From JBGVSA01 sp047605765 (GTDB lineage: Bacteria; Pseudomonadota; Gammaproteobacteria; Burkholderiales; Rhodocyclaceae), in assembly GCA_047605765.1 (NCBI GenBank), contig JASGFB010000005.1, positions 1-64,000 on the forward strand: a stretch of DNA of 64,000 nt, in the 5' to 3' direction. The notes below the pieces were generated by a model. It worked only from the letters and a program-made list of their open reading frames with translations, did no database searches and had not been told where the DNA came from. Of the stretch, positions 1-7,768 are shown piece after piece. The position numbers and the translations under genes were made by a program. The stretch's first letter is position 1. Each line of letters opens with the position of its first letter.

Positions 1-411
<411 letters not shown>

Positions 412-1095
412 TTAAACCTGCCGCGCCGCCCGCAGCACGTAGCCAATGCTGCGCACGCTGGCAATCCGCTGGGTGGTCCCCAGGGCCGCGAGCTTGGCGC
501 GCAGGCGATACATCACCACGTCCAGCGCATTGGGCGTAACGGCCTCGGTCAGGCCCCACGCGGCATTTTCGAGCGTGCCGCGCCGCACCGGCGTACCGTC
601 GGCGCGGGCCAGGCACACCATCACCTGGAGTTCTGTCGCCGACAACGCAACGGTGGTGTCGCCACGGACCATGCAGCGTTCGTCGGGGCGGATCTCCACG
701 TCGCCGCAGGTGGGGCGCGACTGCATGACGATGGCCGGGCGCCGCAGCAGCGCGCGGACGCGGGCCACCAGTTCCGCCATCAGAAACGGCTTGGCCAGAC
801 AGTCGTCAGCACCGGCATCCAGACTTTCTATCCGATCGCGGATGGCATCCGGCGCGGTGAGCATCATGCAGGGCGTTGCCTGCCCGCCATGACGCAGGCG
901 CCTGAGCAGCGCCAGGCCGGCACCGTCCGGCAGCCCCTGATCGATGACCAAAGCGCTGTAGTGCGTGAGGCGCAGCGCCGCCGAGGCGGACGCGAGATCG
1001 CGGAAGTGATCCATCTCGATGCCGGCGGCCAGCAGCGCTGGCCTGATGGTGCCCACCAGAGGCCCCGCTTCGACGAGTGCGATGCGATTGGTCAT
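412..1095 (-). CDS. Orphan OmpR-family response regulator with degenerate receiver
   Basis: This is a 227-residue protein with a receiver domain (about 4-118) and a C-terminal winged-helix DNA-binding domain (about 130-225), the OmpR/PhoB layout and normal length. Visible receiver residues are the phospho-acceptor Asp52 in VIDQGLPDG, Thr80 and Lys102 in the AKPF motif. The acidic pair that normally binds magnesium is Glu9-Ala10 instead of two acids, so phosphorylation may be altered. No histidine kinase is adjacent; the kinase at 2093-3466 has its own partner. The gene is divergent from the mipA-like gene at 1207, which it might regulate; that link is inference from position. It is expected to act in the cytoplasm as a transcription factor. 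Confidence 0.85.
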   Translation of the reverse strand: MTNRIALVEAGPLVGTIRPALLAAGIEMDHFRDLASASAALRLTHYSALVIDQGLPDGAGLALLRRLRHGGQATPCMMLTAPDAIRDRIESLDAGADDCLAKPFLMAELVARVRALLRRPAIVMQSRPTCGDVEIRPDERCMVRGDTTVALSATELQVMVCLARADGTPVRRGTLENAAWGLTEAVTPNALDVVMYRLRAKLAALGTTQRIASVRSIGYVLRAARQV

Positions 1096-1123
1096 CGGCT
1101 GGGCGGCCCGCCGGCATGCACGG

Positions 1124-1143
1124 GGCGACCGCCAGTGGTCGCC
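1124..1143. promoter_or_regulatory. Perfect 7-bp inverted repeat between divergent regulator and mipA-like gene
   Basis: GGCGACC at 1124-1130 and GGTCGCC at 1137-1143 form a perfect inverted repeat around a 6-base centre. It lies in the 111-base gap between the divergent response regulator and the outer membrane protein gene, so it may be an operator or a 5' leader hairpin. It has no T-tract, which argues against a terminator. Confidence 0.4.
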
Positions 1144-1206
1144 TGAAAGGAAATGGTCAGATTTGACGCGGCATCATGACGCTGCCGTTCACTCTCCTCC
1201 GCCACC

Positions 1207-2010
1207 ATGAATTCACCGAAAAAGATCCGCCGCCTCATTCTGAGCATTGCCCTTGCAGCGCCCATGCTCGCCCAGGCCCAGGCCCCTGCGCCGGCCGCCA
1301 CCGATGACTGGAACGTGATTCTGGGCATCGGGGCCATTTGGCGACCCAAGTATCCCGGCGCCGATTCAAACGAAGTCGATCCCGCCCCGTTCATTCTCGC
1401 GACCCACGGTCGTTGGTTGTTGGGGGCCGCCCCCGGTACGGGCCTGCCCTTCGGCGTGGCCTACCACCTCGTGCAGACACCCGCATTCAAGATGGGTATC
1501 GGCGTCGGCGACACCTTCGTCAAGGCCCGGGAAGAAAGCGACGATCCCGGCCTGGCCGGCCTGGGCGACATCGACGGCACCGCCAAGGCTGCCGCCTTTG
1601 CCAGCTACACCTACAAGTGGCTGACGCTGCGCGGCGCGGTGACCACCGATGTGGGGGGCAACGATCAGGGCACGCAGGCGTTCGTCGATCTCGATGGGCG
1701 CTTTCAGGTCACCAGCCGGCTGTCGATATCCGGCGGGCCTGGCCTGACCTGGTCCGACGGCAAGTACTCGCAGACGTTCTTCGGCATCGACGGCGACCAA
1801 TCGCGCCGCTCGGGGCGCGCCGAATACAAGGCCGGCAGCGGGCTGAGCGCGGTGCGCCTGACCCTTGGCGCGGACTACGCGCTGACCACGAACTGGAACC
1901 TGGGCACGCGCATTGTCTTTACCAAGCTGCAGGGCGACGCAGCCGACAGCCCGATCACGCGGGATGACGTGCAAAGCTCGGGTACGGTGTTCGTGACGTA
2001 CAGGTTCTGA
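1207..2010 (+). CDS. MipA/OmpV family outer membrane protein
   Basis: This 267-residue protein opens with a signal peptide: a basic start, a hydrophobic stretch about 10-20, and AQA-type cleavage near residue 26. The mature part has the alternating, aromatic-rich pattern of an outer-membrane beta-barrel and ends in Tyr-Arg-Phe, a C-terminal aromatic typical of BAM substrates. An early WNVILGIGAIWRPKYPG segment, glycine-rich strands and a YALTTNWNLG segment near the end match MipA (MltA-interacting) and OmpV proteins. These sit in the outer membrane; MipA scaffolds murein enzymes in E. coli, while other members are surface antigens. It is flanked by two regulator loci, an arrangement common for this family. 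The exact role is not known. Confidence 0.8.
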   Translation: MNSPKKIRRLILSIALAAPMLAQAQAPAPAATDDWNVILGIGAIWRPKYPGADSNEVDPAPFILATHGRWLLGAAPGTGLPFGVAYHLVQTPAFKMGIGVGDTFVKAREESDDPGLAGLGDIDGTAKAAAFASYTYKWLTLRGAVTTDVGGNDQGTQAFVDLDGRFQVTSRLSISGGPGLTWSDGKYSQTFFGIDGDQSRRSGRAEYKAGSGLSAVRLTLGADYALTTNWNLGTRIVFTKLQGDAADSPITRDDVQSSGTVFVTYRF

Positions 2011-2021
2011 TGCCCCACGCA

Positions 2022-2055
2022 CGCGCGGCACGGGGTGGATGCGCCGTGCCGCGCG
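2022..2055. terminator. GC-rich hairpin between convergent genes
   Basis: A 12-bp perfect stem (2022-2033 with 2044-2055) around a 10-base loop sits between the 3' ends of the convergent mipA-like and histidine kinase genes. There is no T-tract, so it may act as a bidirectional transcript-end hairpin rather than a classic intrinsic terminator. Confidence 0.5.
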
Positions 2056-2092
2056 CGCCGCGTAGCAGGTCGGCAAAGGCGCCTGCCGCTGG

Positions 2093-3466
2093 CTAGCCAT
2101 GGGTGCCCCGATCGGAGGTCACCGGGGACGGGGCGATGGCCGTCAGGTGCACCGAGAACATCGCGCCACCGCCTTCGGCATTGGCCACGCCGATGTGGCC
2201 GGCGTGCCAGCGGATGATCTCTTGCGCCAGATACAGGCCGAGCCCATGGCCGGGCGTTTGATTCGACGCGCGGTAGTACGGCAGAAAAATGCGTTCGCGT
2301 TCTTCGAGCGGAATACCGGCGCCCTGGTCGGCGACGGACACCGTGCCGGAGGCCTCGACCGTTACCTCGATGCGGGCCGAATGCCCGCCGTGCACCAGCG
2401 CGTTCTGCAACAGGTTCACGAACACGCGGCCCAGTGCGCTGGCCTGCCCGCGTACCCAGACGGCCTCATCCGGCGCATGCAGCGCCAATTCACTGCCGCG
2501 CAGCAGCGCCAACGGCGCCATGTCCGAGAGGGTGTTGCGGACCAGGGCCACGAGGTCGAGCGGGACAAGCTCACCGCCGGGCGATTGCAATCGCTGCAGA
2601 TCGAGGAGTTCTTCGGCCACGTTCGCCAGTCGGCTCACATCCGTCAGCAAGGTGGGCTTCATGGGGTGTGACGGCATGCCCTCGACACGCGCCATCAGCA
2701 CGGCGATCGGCATGCGCAGCTCATGCGCGGCATCGCGCAGGAACCTGTCTCGGGCGTAATAGGCGCTGCGCAGCCGCACCGTCGCTTCGTTGAATGCCAT
2801 CACCAAGGGGCGCACTTCGCGCGGCACGGTCTGTTCCTTGAGTCGCGCGCCGGGATTGGACAGATCCAGCGAGGCGGCTTCGCGCGCCAGTTCGCGCACG
2901 CTGCGAGTGGCGCCGAGGACGACCAGCGGCGTTGCCAGCAGGGTGAAGAAAACCAGCGGCACGATGAAATACGGGCTGAGAACCCCCGTCACCAACGTGA
3001 TGAAGCGATAGAAGTTCGAGGGCTGCACCCCGCCCACCATGATGTGCATGCCAACGCCATCACGCGTCACGGCATTGATGCGCACAGCCAGTTCGGGATG
3101 CTCGGGAACGGGGTGGATCTCGGTGTCGTAGATCAGCAGCAATTTGTCGACGAGATAATCGTGCCGATCCGGCACGGTGCCCAGATCGCGCCGAAATCCG
3201 CGCTCGTCGGCAATGATCGCCCACAGCCCGGGATTGGCGTCGCGCAGTTGGCGCAGCGCTTGATTGGGGACTACGACGAGGCCATCCGGACGCAACGATA
3301 CGGCGCTGGCCAGCGTGTCGACGATCGATTTGTCGATGTAGCTGATGTTCTTGTCGATGAGGTGGTAGAAGGCCCCGAACACCGACAGGATCAGCACCGC
3401 CGCCTGCATCAGGCACAGCGACCACAGCAGGCGCGAAGTCAAAGAACGACCACCGGCCGGCCTCAC
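2093..3466 (-). CDS. Sensor histidine kinase (TctE/QseC-like)
   Basis: This 457-residue protein has a first membrane helix (about 14-34), a periplasmic domain (about 35-160), a second helix (about 163-187), a HAMP-like linker and a HisKA domain with the phospho-accepting His248 in AHELRMP (Met where Thr or Ser is usual). A HATPase domain follows, with N-box VNLLQNALVHGG, G1 DQGAGIP and G2 GHGLGLYLA. It senses an unknown periplasmic signal and phosphorylates the regulator encoded just upstream. The start is GTG at 3464-3466, overlapping the regulator's TGA by four bases (GTGA), so translation is coupled. Confidence 0.9.
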   Translation of the reverse strand: MRPAGGRSLTSRLLWSLCLMQAAVLILSVFGAFYHLIDKNISYIDKSIVDTLASAVSLRPDGLVVVPNQALRQLRDANPGLWAIIADERGFRRDLGTVPDRHDYLVDKLLLIYDTEIHPVPEHPELAVRINAVTRDGVGMHIMVGGVQPSNFYRFITLVTGVLSPYFIVPLVFFTLLATPLVVLGATRSVRELAREAASLDLSNPGARLKEQTVPREVRPLVMAFNEATVRLRSAYYARDRFLRDAAHELRMPIAVLMARVEGMPSHPMKPTLLTDVSRLANVAEELLDLQRLQSPGGELVPLDLVALVRNTLSDMAPLALLRGSELALHAPDEAVWVRGQASALGRVFVNLLQNALVHGGHSARIEVTVEASGTVSVADQGAGIPLEERERIFLPYYRASNQTPGHGLGLYLAQEIIRWHAGHIGVANAEGGGAMFSVHLTAIAPSPVTSDRGTHG

Positions 3467-4140
3467 GACACCGCGCCTCGCAGCAGGTAACCCACACCAC
3501 GGATGACCACGATCTCGACGCGCGCGCCGGCCTGTTCGAGCGCCCGGCGCAACTTGGAAATATGGGCGTCCAGCGCGTTCGACTGGATCGAATCTTCGAA
3601 TCCGTACACGGCTTCGCGGAGCGCTTCGCGCTGCACGGTGCGCCCCTGGCGATAGATCAGGGCTTCGAGGATCAGCATCTGCCGGCGCGGTAACGATACC
3701 GACCGCCCCTGCACCATCGCTTCGCGCGCCGAAAAATCAAAGGTCAGCGCACCGATGGTGGCGCACGGCAGGGCGATGGCCGCCGGCCGGCGCGCAATCG
3801 CGCGAATGCGCGCCAACAACTCGTCCGCCGCCACGGGCTTGACGACATAGTCATCGGCCCCTTCGTTGAGGCCGTCGACGCGATCGCTGACTTCGCCTCG
3901 CGCGGTCAGCAGCAGCACCGGCACGGCAGGGAGGATGTCGCGTGCCACAGCGATGAAATCGACGCCATCGCCATCGGGCAGCGCACGGTCGAGCAGCAGC
4001 ACGTCATGGACCTTGAGCCTCAGGGCCGCCTCGGCCATGGCAAGAGAATGAACCACATCAATGACCAGGCCATGACGCTCCAATGCGCCCTGCAGGGCCC
4101 CCGCCATCGCTACGTCGTCCTCCACCAGCAAGATCCGCAA
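3463..4140 (-). CDS. OmpR-family response regulator paired with kinase
   Basis: The receiver begins LRILLVEDD, carries Asp in LLLDRALPDG and Lys in VVKPV, and is followed by a winged-helix domain ending GVGYLLRG. The partner is the kinase at 2093-3466, reached by a 4-base GTGA overlap. The frame is open upstream to 4275, but the extra 45 residues are unlike any receiver. I therefore place the start at the TTG of 4138-4140, just before LRILLVEDD and preceded by a GGGG run, giving 225 residues, the family length. Start confidence is moderate. Two pairs of 11-bp-spaced repeats upstream (4205-4222 and 4272-4289) look like OmpR-type binding sites and suggest autoregulation. Confidence 0.85.
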   Translation of the reverse strand: MRILLVEDDVAMAGALQGALERHGLVIDVVHSLAMAEAALRLKVHDVLLLDRALPDGDGVDFIAVARDILPAVPVLLLTARGEVSDRVDGLNEGADDYVVKPVAADELLARIRAIARRPAAIALPCATIGALTFDFSAREAMVQGRSVSLPRRQMLILEALIYRQGRTVQREALREAVYGFEDSIQSNALDAHISKLRRALEQAGARVEIVVIRGVGYLLRGAVS

Positions 4141-4204
4141 AGCCGCTACCCCATCGTTCTTCAGCGCGTGCGGCGAATAGTACAGAAGTGCCCTCTGCCG
4201 ACGC

Positions 4205-4289
4205 GCAATGTTGAGGCAATGTAGCGCCGTAAGCGGCGGCGGCGGATACATCGGCCGATGCGCACGGGCGGGCAATGTATAGGCAATGT
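4205..4289. promoter_or_regulatory. Two pairs of 11-bp-phased direct repeats, candidate response-regulator boxes
   Basis: The heptamer GCAATGT (ACATTGC on the minus strand) occurs at 4205-4211 and 4216-4222, and again at 4272-4278 and 4283-4289. Each pair has an 11-base period, close to one helical turn, as OmpR-family dimers prefer. The two pairs are 67 bases apart and lie between the divergent response regulator and the small ParS-like gene, so either or both could be controlled. Confidence 0.55.
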
Positions 4290-4335
4290 TGCGTGGCTAG
4301 TCTGTGCAGACGATCAATTGCCCGACGGTCAAACC

Positions 4336-4599
4336 ATGTCAGCCAGGCCCATCCGCAGGATTGCCAATGTCGCTCTGTGCATCGATTCCGATCGCACGCA
4401 CGTGCTGCAATGGATCACCAGCACGAAACTGAAAAGCCTGGGAGGCCGCACCCCCCTGGAACTCGCCGCCAGCGGACAGACCGACGCCGTGGTGAAGCTG
4501 CTGAGAGAAGCCCAGGCCCGGGGCGCATCGCACCCCGGCGAAGCAGACAGACCCACCGCACTCGCCACGCTGCCGGATTTCGTGCCGACATCGTGTTAG
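4336..4599 (+). CDS. Small ParS/MbcA-like (DUF2384) antitoxin fragment
   Basis: This 87-residue protein contains a segment (about 25-58) with Trp, then LGGRTPLELAASGQ, then a short helix VVKLLREA. That matches the C-terminal toxin-binding region of Xre/MbcA/ParS antitoxins (DUF2384), where Trp, Pro-Leu and a following helix are typical. Full antitoxins run to about 120-160 residues with an N-terminal DNA-binding part, which is missing here, and no RES-type toxin follows. It is probably an orphan or decayed remnant. The ATG at 4336 fits where the similarity begins, but its ribosome binding site is poor and the frame stays open back to 4258. A hairpin and an AbiEi-like gene lie downstream. Confidence 0.4.
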   Translation: MSARPIRRIANVALCIDSDRTHVLQWITSTKLKSLGGRTPLELAASGQTDAVVKLLREAQARGASHPGEADRPTALATLPDFVPTSC

Positions 4600-4625
4600 C
4601 GATTGAGGGCGGTCGCTAGCTGAAC

Positions 4626-4656
4626 GGGGTGAGGGGTTTGGCGCATCACTCACCCC
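4626..4656 (+). terminator. Hairpin after ParS-like gene
   Basis: GGGGTGAG (4626-4633) pairs with CTCACCCC (4649-4656) around a 15-base loop. It follows the small antitoxin-like gene and precedes the AbiEi promoter. No long T-tract follows, so termination strength is uncertain. Confidence 0.4.
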
Positions 4657-4671
4657 TTGAGTCTCTCCGCT

Positions 4672-4728
4672 ATGCTCAAATTTTATTATTTGCTCAAAAA
4701 TCCTGAGCAGATGTATATTTTTGAGCAT
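4672..4728 (+). promoter_or_regulatory. Palindromic operator/promoter of the AbiEi-like gene
   Basis: An outer inverted pair, ATGCTCAAA (4672-4680) and TTTGAGCAT (4720-4728), is perfect over 9 bases. An inner pair, TGCTCA (4691-4696) and TGAGCA (4704-4709), shares the same core, giving four half-sites in 57 bases. A possible -35 (TTGCTC, 4690-4695) and -10 (TATATT, 4714-4719) are 18 bases apart. A transcript from this promoter would start at about 4726, on the ATG at 4727, so the message may be leaderless. The AT-rich sequence contrasts with its surroundings. Autorepression by the downstream winged-helix antitoxin is inference. Confidence 0.6.
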
Positions 4729-5845
4729 GAACGCACATCACGTCTCCTCACAGCCATTCCTGGACACCATCAGATCGGTGGCGGAGGCGAACTTTGCCGA
4801 TGTCGCCCTGACCGTGAGTCTCCAGCCGTCACCTACTGCAGAAGGTGATGGCTTTGCCACCGTATCCGCTGCGGGTGAGGGTCTGAGCAGCTCGATGGAC
4901 TATGTCATCGAGGTCAAACGAATTCACTCGGCGACGCAGCTTTCCTCCTTTGCGCACCGCGCCCAACTGTCGCACAGGCCGCGTTTGCTCCTTACCGACT
5001 ACATGACCGGGGCGATGGGCCAGGCAGCGAGATCAATGGGCATTCAATACCTCGACGCCGCCGGCAACGCGTACCTGCGCCTGCCGCAGCACCTGATCAT
5101 TTCCGAAGGTAAACGGAGACCCGATCATCGAATCCTGACAACGTCGTCCCACGATGCCCCCTTGATCACAACGGGCCGGCTCACCGGCGCATCGGGTGCG
5201 GCCGCCACCAAGATTCTTTACGCGATCCTGGCCCAACCCGCGAGATTCCCTACGCTGACGCAGCGAGAAATCGCCGCGATGGCCACCGTCGCCCCCGGCA
5301 GCGTGAGTCATGTGCTGACGCGTTACGAGGAACTCGGTTGGCTGCGGCAAACGACAAGAAATCGGGCATCCATCGCGCGCGCGGGTGCCTTGCTTGAGCC
5401 CGATCGCCTCCTGGAAGAGTTCTCCCTCAACTATGTGAAGCGGCTTCGTGAGAAGGAATTTCTGCAGCGTCTGCGGCCAACGGATGATCGTTGGAATGGC
5501 GATCTGGACCTCTCCGCCTTTTCTGCGCTCTGGGGCGGCGAAGTCGCCGCGGATCGACTCGTGGGAGATTACCGCGCAGCGCAATATTCCGTGTTTGCTC
5601 CAGCCGCCACGCTTTCCAAACTCATGTCTGCGTTTCGCCTGGTGCCGGACCCCAAGGGTCCGATCACGGTCACCCAGCCGTTCTGGAACATCGACCAGAA
5701 TGCCTGGGGCGGACCGCCGCCGTATTCGCACGCCGGACATGTCCCACCGCCGCTGATCTATGCGGAACTGATGGCACTTGCCGATGCCCGCGCACTCGAG
5801 CTCGCGCAACGCGTACGGCAACACTGGCTGAACACGGATTTTTGA
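4727..5845 (+). CDS. AbiEi-type (type IV TA) antitoxin / transcriptional regulator
   Basis: The protein is 372 residues from the ATG at 4727 (a TTG at 4721 is also in frame). The N-terminal part contains DYVIEVKR and LLLTDYMTGAMGQAARSMGIQYLDAAGNAYL, the nuclease-fold-like region seen in AbiEi_2-type proteins. A winged helix follows at about 178-213 (LTQREIAAMATVAPGSVSHVL, then EELGWL). The C-terminal half, ending in an AELMALADARALELAQRV helix, is the part that in this family pairs with a nucleotidyltransferase toxin. The toxin-like gene starts 2 bases after the stop (TGATATG). No Shine-Dalgarno is visible, matching the leaderless promoter idea. Base composition is lower in GC than the core genes. 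The antitoxin appears intact although its toxin is broken. Confidence 0.75.
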   Translation: MNAHHVSSQPFLDTIRSVAEANFADVALTVSLQPSPTAEGDGFATVSAAGEGLSSSMDYVIEVKRIHSATQLSSFAHRAQLSHRPRLLLTDYMTGAMGQAARSMGIQYLDAAGNAYLRLPQHLIISEGKRRPDHRILTTSSHDAPLITTGRLTGASGAAATKILYAILAQPARFPTLTQREIAAMATVAPGSVSHVLTRYEELGWLRQTTRNRASIARAGALLEPDRLLEEFSLNYVKRLREKEFLQRLRPTDDRWNGDLDLSAFSALWGGEVAADRLVGDYRAAQYSVFAPAATLSKLMSAFRLVPDPKGPITVTQPFWNIDQNAWGGPPPYSHAGHVPPPLIYAELMALADARALELAQRVRQHWLNTDF

Positions 5846-5846
5846 T

Positions 5847-6421
5847 ATGCCAGCGATCAAAGCAACTCACTGGCGCGAGCCTTTGCTGGTTGATGTGCTG
5901 AAAGCGCTCAACGACATCGCGCACCAGCAAGAAGCGGAATTCTGCGTGATCGGTGCGACGGCGCGAAACCTCATTCTTGAGGGCGTTCATGGCAGGGCCG
6001 CCGATGCGGCTGTCACAAGGGACGTGGACTTCGCGATCGCTGTAGACAATTGGGAACACTACGACCGGTTTCGTTCGGCCCTGCTTGAGACCGGAGATTT
6101 TGAGGCTGATCCGAAGAATCAGCATCTATTGCGCCACCGATTGCCATCGGGCGCTTCATATCCGCTTGATGTCATCCCGTTCGGCGGGGTTGTGGACGAC
6201 AAACAAAGATTGTTGTGGCCGCCGGATTATCAAGTCGTCATGGTGAGGACATCAAATCGCTCGCCTCTGACCTCACCCTTGGCAACCTGCTGACGCTTCT
6301 CGCCGATGCCGCCACCCAGGCAAGGCTTTTGCGAAACTTACGCACCAAGGAGGCGTTGGGCGCCTATCGGGTCAGTGCGGAAGACGCATTCGAACTACTG
6401 CTGCGTGGCCTGAATGGCTAG
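5847..6421 (+). pseudogene. AbiEii-type nucleotidyltransferase toxin, deleted and frameshifted
   Basis: The first frame (5847-6293) encodes a nucleotidyltransferase start: CVIGATARNLIL at about 32-43, then TRDVDFAIAV with the metal-binding Asp pair, then LDVIPFGGVVDDKQRLLWPPD. Family members continue for another 100 residues or more. Here, after YQVVMV (about 6241), the frame runs into unrelated sequence and stops at 6293. The adjoining frame (from about 6240 to 6421) carries what looks like the family's C-terminal tail: GEDIKSLASD, then a leucine/arginine-rich helix, ending LLRGLNG. The join therefore looks like an internal deletion that also shifted the frame. The partner antitoxin at 4727-5845 is intact. 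A sequencing error would explain a shift but not the missing middle. Confidence 0.65.
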
Positions 6422-6578
6422 GCGGGCATGAACGGTGTTGAGGGACACTGCTCGCCTGAAAGCCATCGTGTAATCGCGCTGCGTACGTTTGCGTGATTTC
6501 ATGACATCGGTCCCTTCTCACGCGGGGAAGGGCGTCAATACGCTTCAGGACGAGACGCAGAACGGGGCGGAGACAAAG

Positions 6579-6613
6579 AAAAAGCCGCAGAGCCAGTGGC
6601 TCCGCGGCTTTTT
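6579..6613. terminator. Bidirectional intrinsic terminator
   Basis: AAAAAGCCGC (6579-6588) pairs with GCGGCTTTTT (6604-6613), and an inner 5-bp stem, GAGCC with GGCTC, closes on a 3-base loop. A-tract and T-tract flanks make it work in both directions. It lies between the AbiEii remnant (plus) and darG (minus), which converge here. The rest of 6422-6691 holds no gene that I can see. Confidence 0.85.
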
Positions 6614-6691
6614 GTGTCGTCACGAGATGTCGTGAGACGATTTGATAGTTGCGGACGACGCCCCTATCAAATAGGGAGGGTTGCCGAGGGA

Positions 6692-7768
6692 TTAGGGGGT
6701 CAGACCGCAAACGCGATTGGACGTCAGGCGTTCCAGCGCGATGCCCAGCGCCCGGTCATCGAACAGCCTGTCTTTGCGTTTCGCCGCGTCTGCGCCACCG
6801 CGCCAGTGGCGCAGACCTTCGCGCACGGCGGGAACCGTCATGTCCACGCCTTCCTTTGTCAGCAACCAGTCTACCGTGGCCAACAGTTCCATGCCGAAGG
6901 GGGACTCGAAGCCGTCGATCAAGGCCGCCGTAGCTTTCAGCGCTGGGACATATTCCTTGGCCTCGCTCTTAAGGTAGGTCTGAACGAAGGTCTTGCGCCC
7001 GTCGTCGAACCAGATCACGTCCAGCGGGTCAGCGTCGCCGATGCGCTTGTCGCAGTGCAGGTAGCTACCGTCCAGCCCTTCCAGTAGGTGGCGCAGGCGG
7101 TCGGCGTAGGGGCCGTACTTGTGCGGCGTGAAGCGCAAGTCCAGTGGCGTCAGGCCCGCCCGCTCGATGTTGCGTTCAAGGAACCATGCCAGCTTCTGGA
7201 TCTCCAGCAGGCTGCATTCCATGCCCAGTACCCAGTAACGGCGCACCAGTTCGGCGATTAGGGCGCGGGCCGGCGTCAGCTTCTCGACGCCCGTGCGCTT
7301 GGCGACGTTCTGGTATTTCGGGGTCGGCTCGAACACGATGATTTCGGTGTCGATGCCCGCCAGTGCCGCCTCGATGTGCGGGCGCACCTCGGCCCAGTCC
7401 AGCCCGCCATTGCCCGCACCGAGCGGCGGGATGGCGATCGACTTGACCTTGTTCTCGATCAGGAAACGGCGCAGGTCTTGCAGCCCTTCGGTGATCCATT
7501 CGATCTTGGAGCTGCCTTTCCAGTGCTGCTTGGTCGGGAAGTTCACGATCCAGCGCGGGCCGCCCAGTTCGCGCACTTCGGTGACGAACATCTTGCCGGT
7601 GCGTACTTCTTTGGCTTTGCAGGCGACGGCGTAGCAGCGGAAGTTTTCGGCAAAACGCTCCTTGAACATCAGCGCGATGCCCTTACCCATCACACCCACG
7701 GTGTTGACGGTGTTAACCAGCGCCTCGACGCGGGCTTCAAGAAGGTTACCTTGCGTAAACGTGATCAT
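6692..7768 (-). CDS. darG: DarG: DNA ADP-ribosyl glycohydrolase antitoxin
   Basis: The protein is 358 residues from the ATG at 7768, whose A is the last base of darT's stop (TGATG). A GTG at 7780 is also in frame. The N-terminal macrodomain (about 1-155) shows GNLLEARVEALVNTVNTVG, then MGKGIALMFKERF, then NFPTKQHW, then IPPLGAGNGGLDW. Lys80 sits where the catalytic lysine of Thermus DarG is reported. The C-terminal domain (about 165-300) has EIQKLAWFLER and FTPHKYGPYADRLRHLLEG, the DarT-binding part that resembles the Panacea fold. DarG removes ADP-ribose from thymidine in DNA and also binds the toxin. The gene is cotranscribed with darT and ends before the terminator at 6579-6613. Confidence 0.93.
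   Translation of the reverse strand: MITFTQGNLLEARVEALVNTVNTVGVMGKGIALMFKERFAENFRCYAVACKAKEVRTGKMFVTEVRELGGPRWIVNFPTKQHWKGSSKIEWITEGLQDLRRFLIENKVKSIAIPPLGAGNGGLDWAEVRPHIEAALAGIDTEIIVFEPTPKYQNVAKRTGVEKLTPARALIAELVRRYWVLGMECSLLEIQKLAWFLERNIERAGLTPLDLRFTPHKYGPYADRLRHLLEGLDGSYLHCDKRIGDADPLDVIWFDDGRKTFVQTYLKSEAKEYVPALKATAALIDGFESPFGMELLATVDWLLTKEGVDMTVPAVREGLRHWRGGADAAKRKDRLFDDRALGIALERLTSNRVCGLTP

Noticed and set aside
6422..6691. Possible small gene between the AbiEii remnant and darG
   Set aside because: Only a short frame without ribosome binding site or recognisable sequence is present; the gap is explained by a bidirectional terminator.
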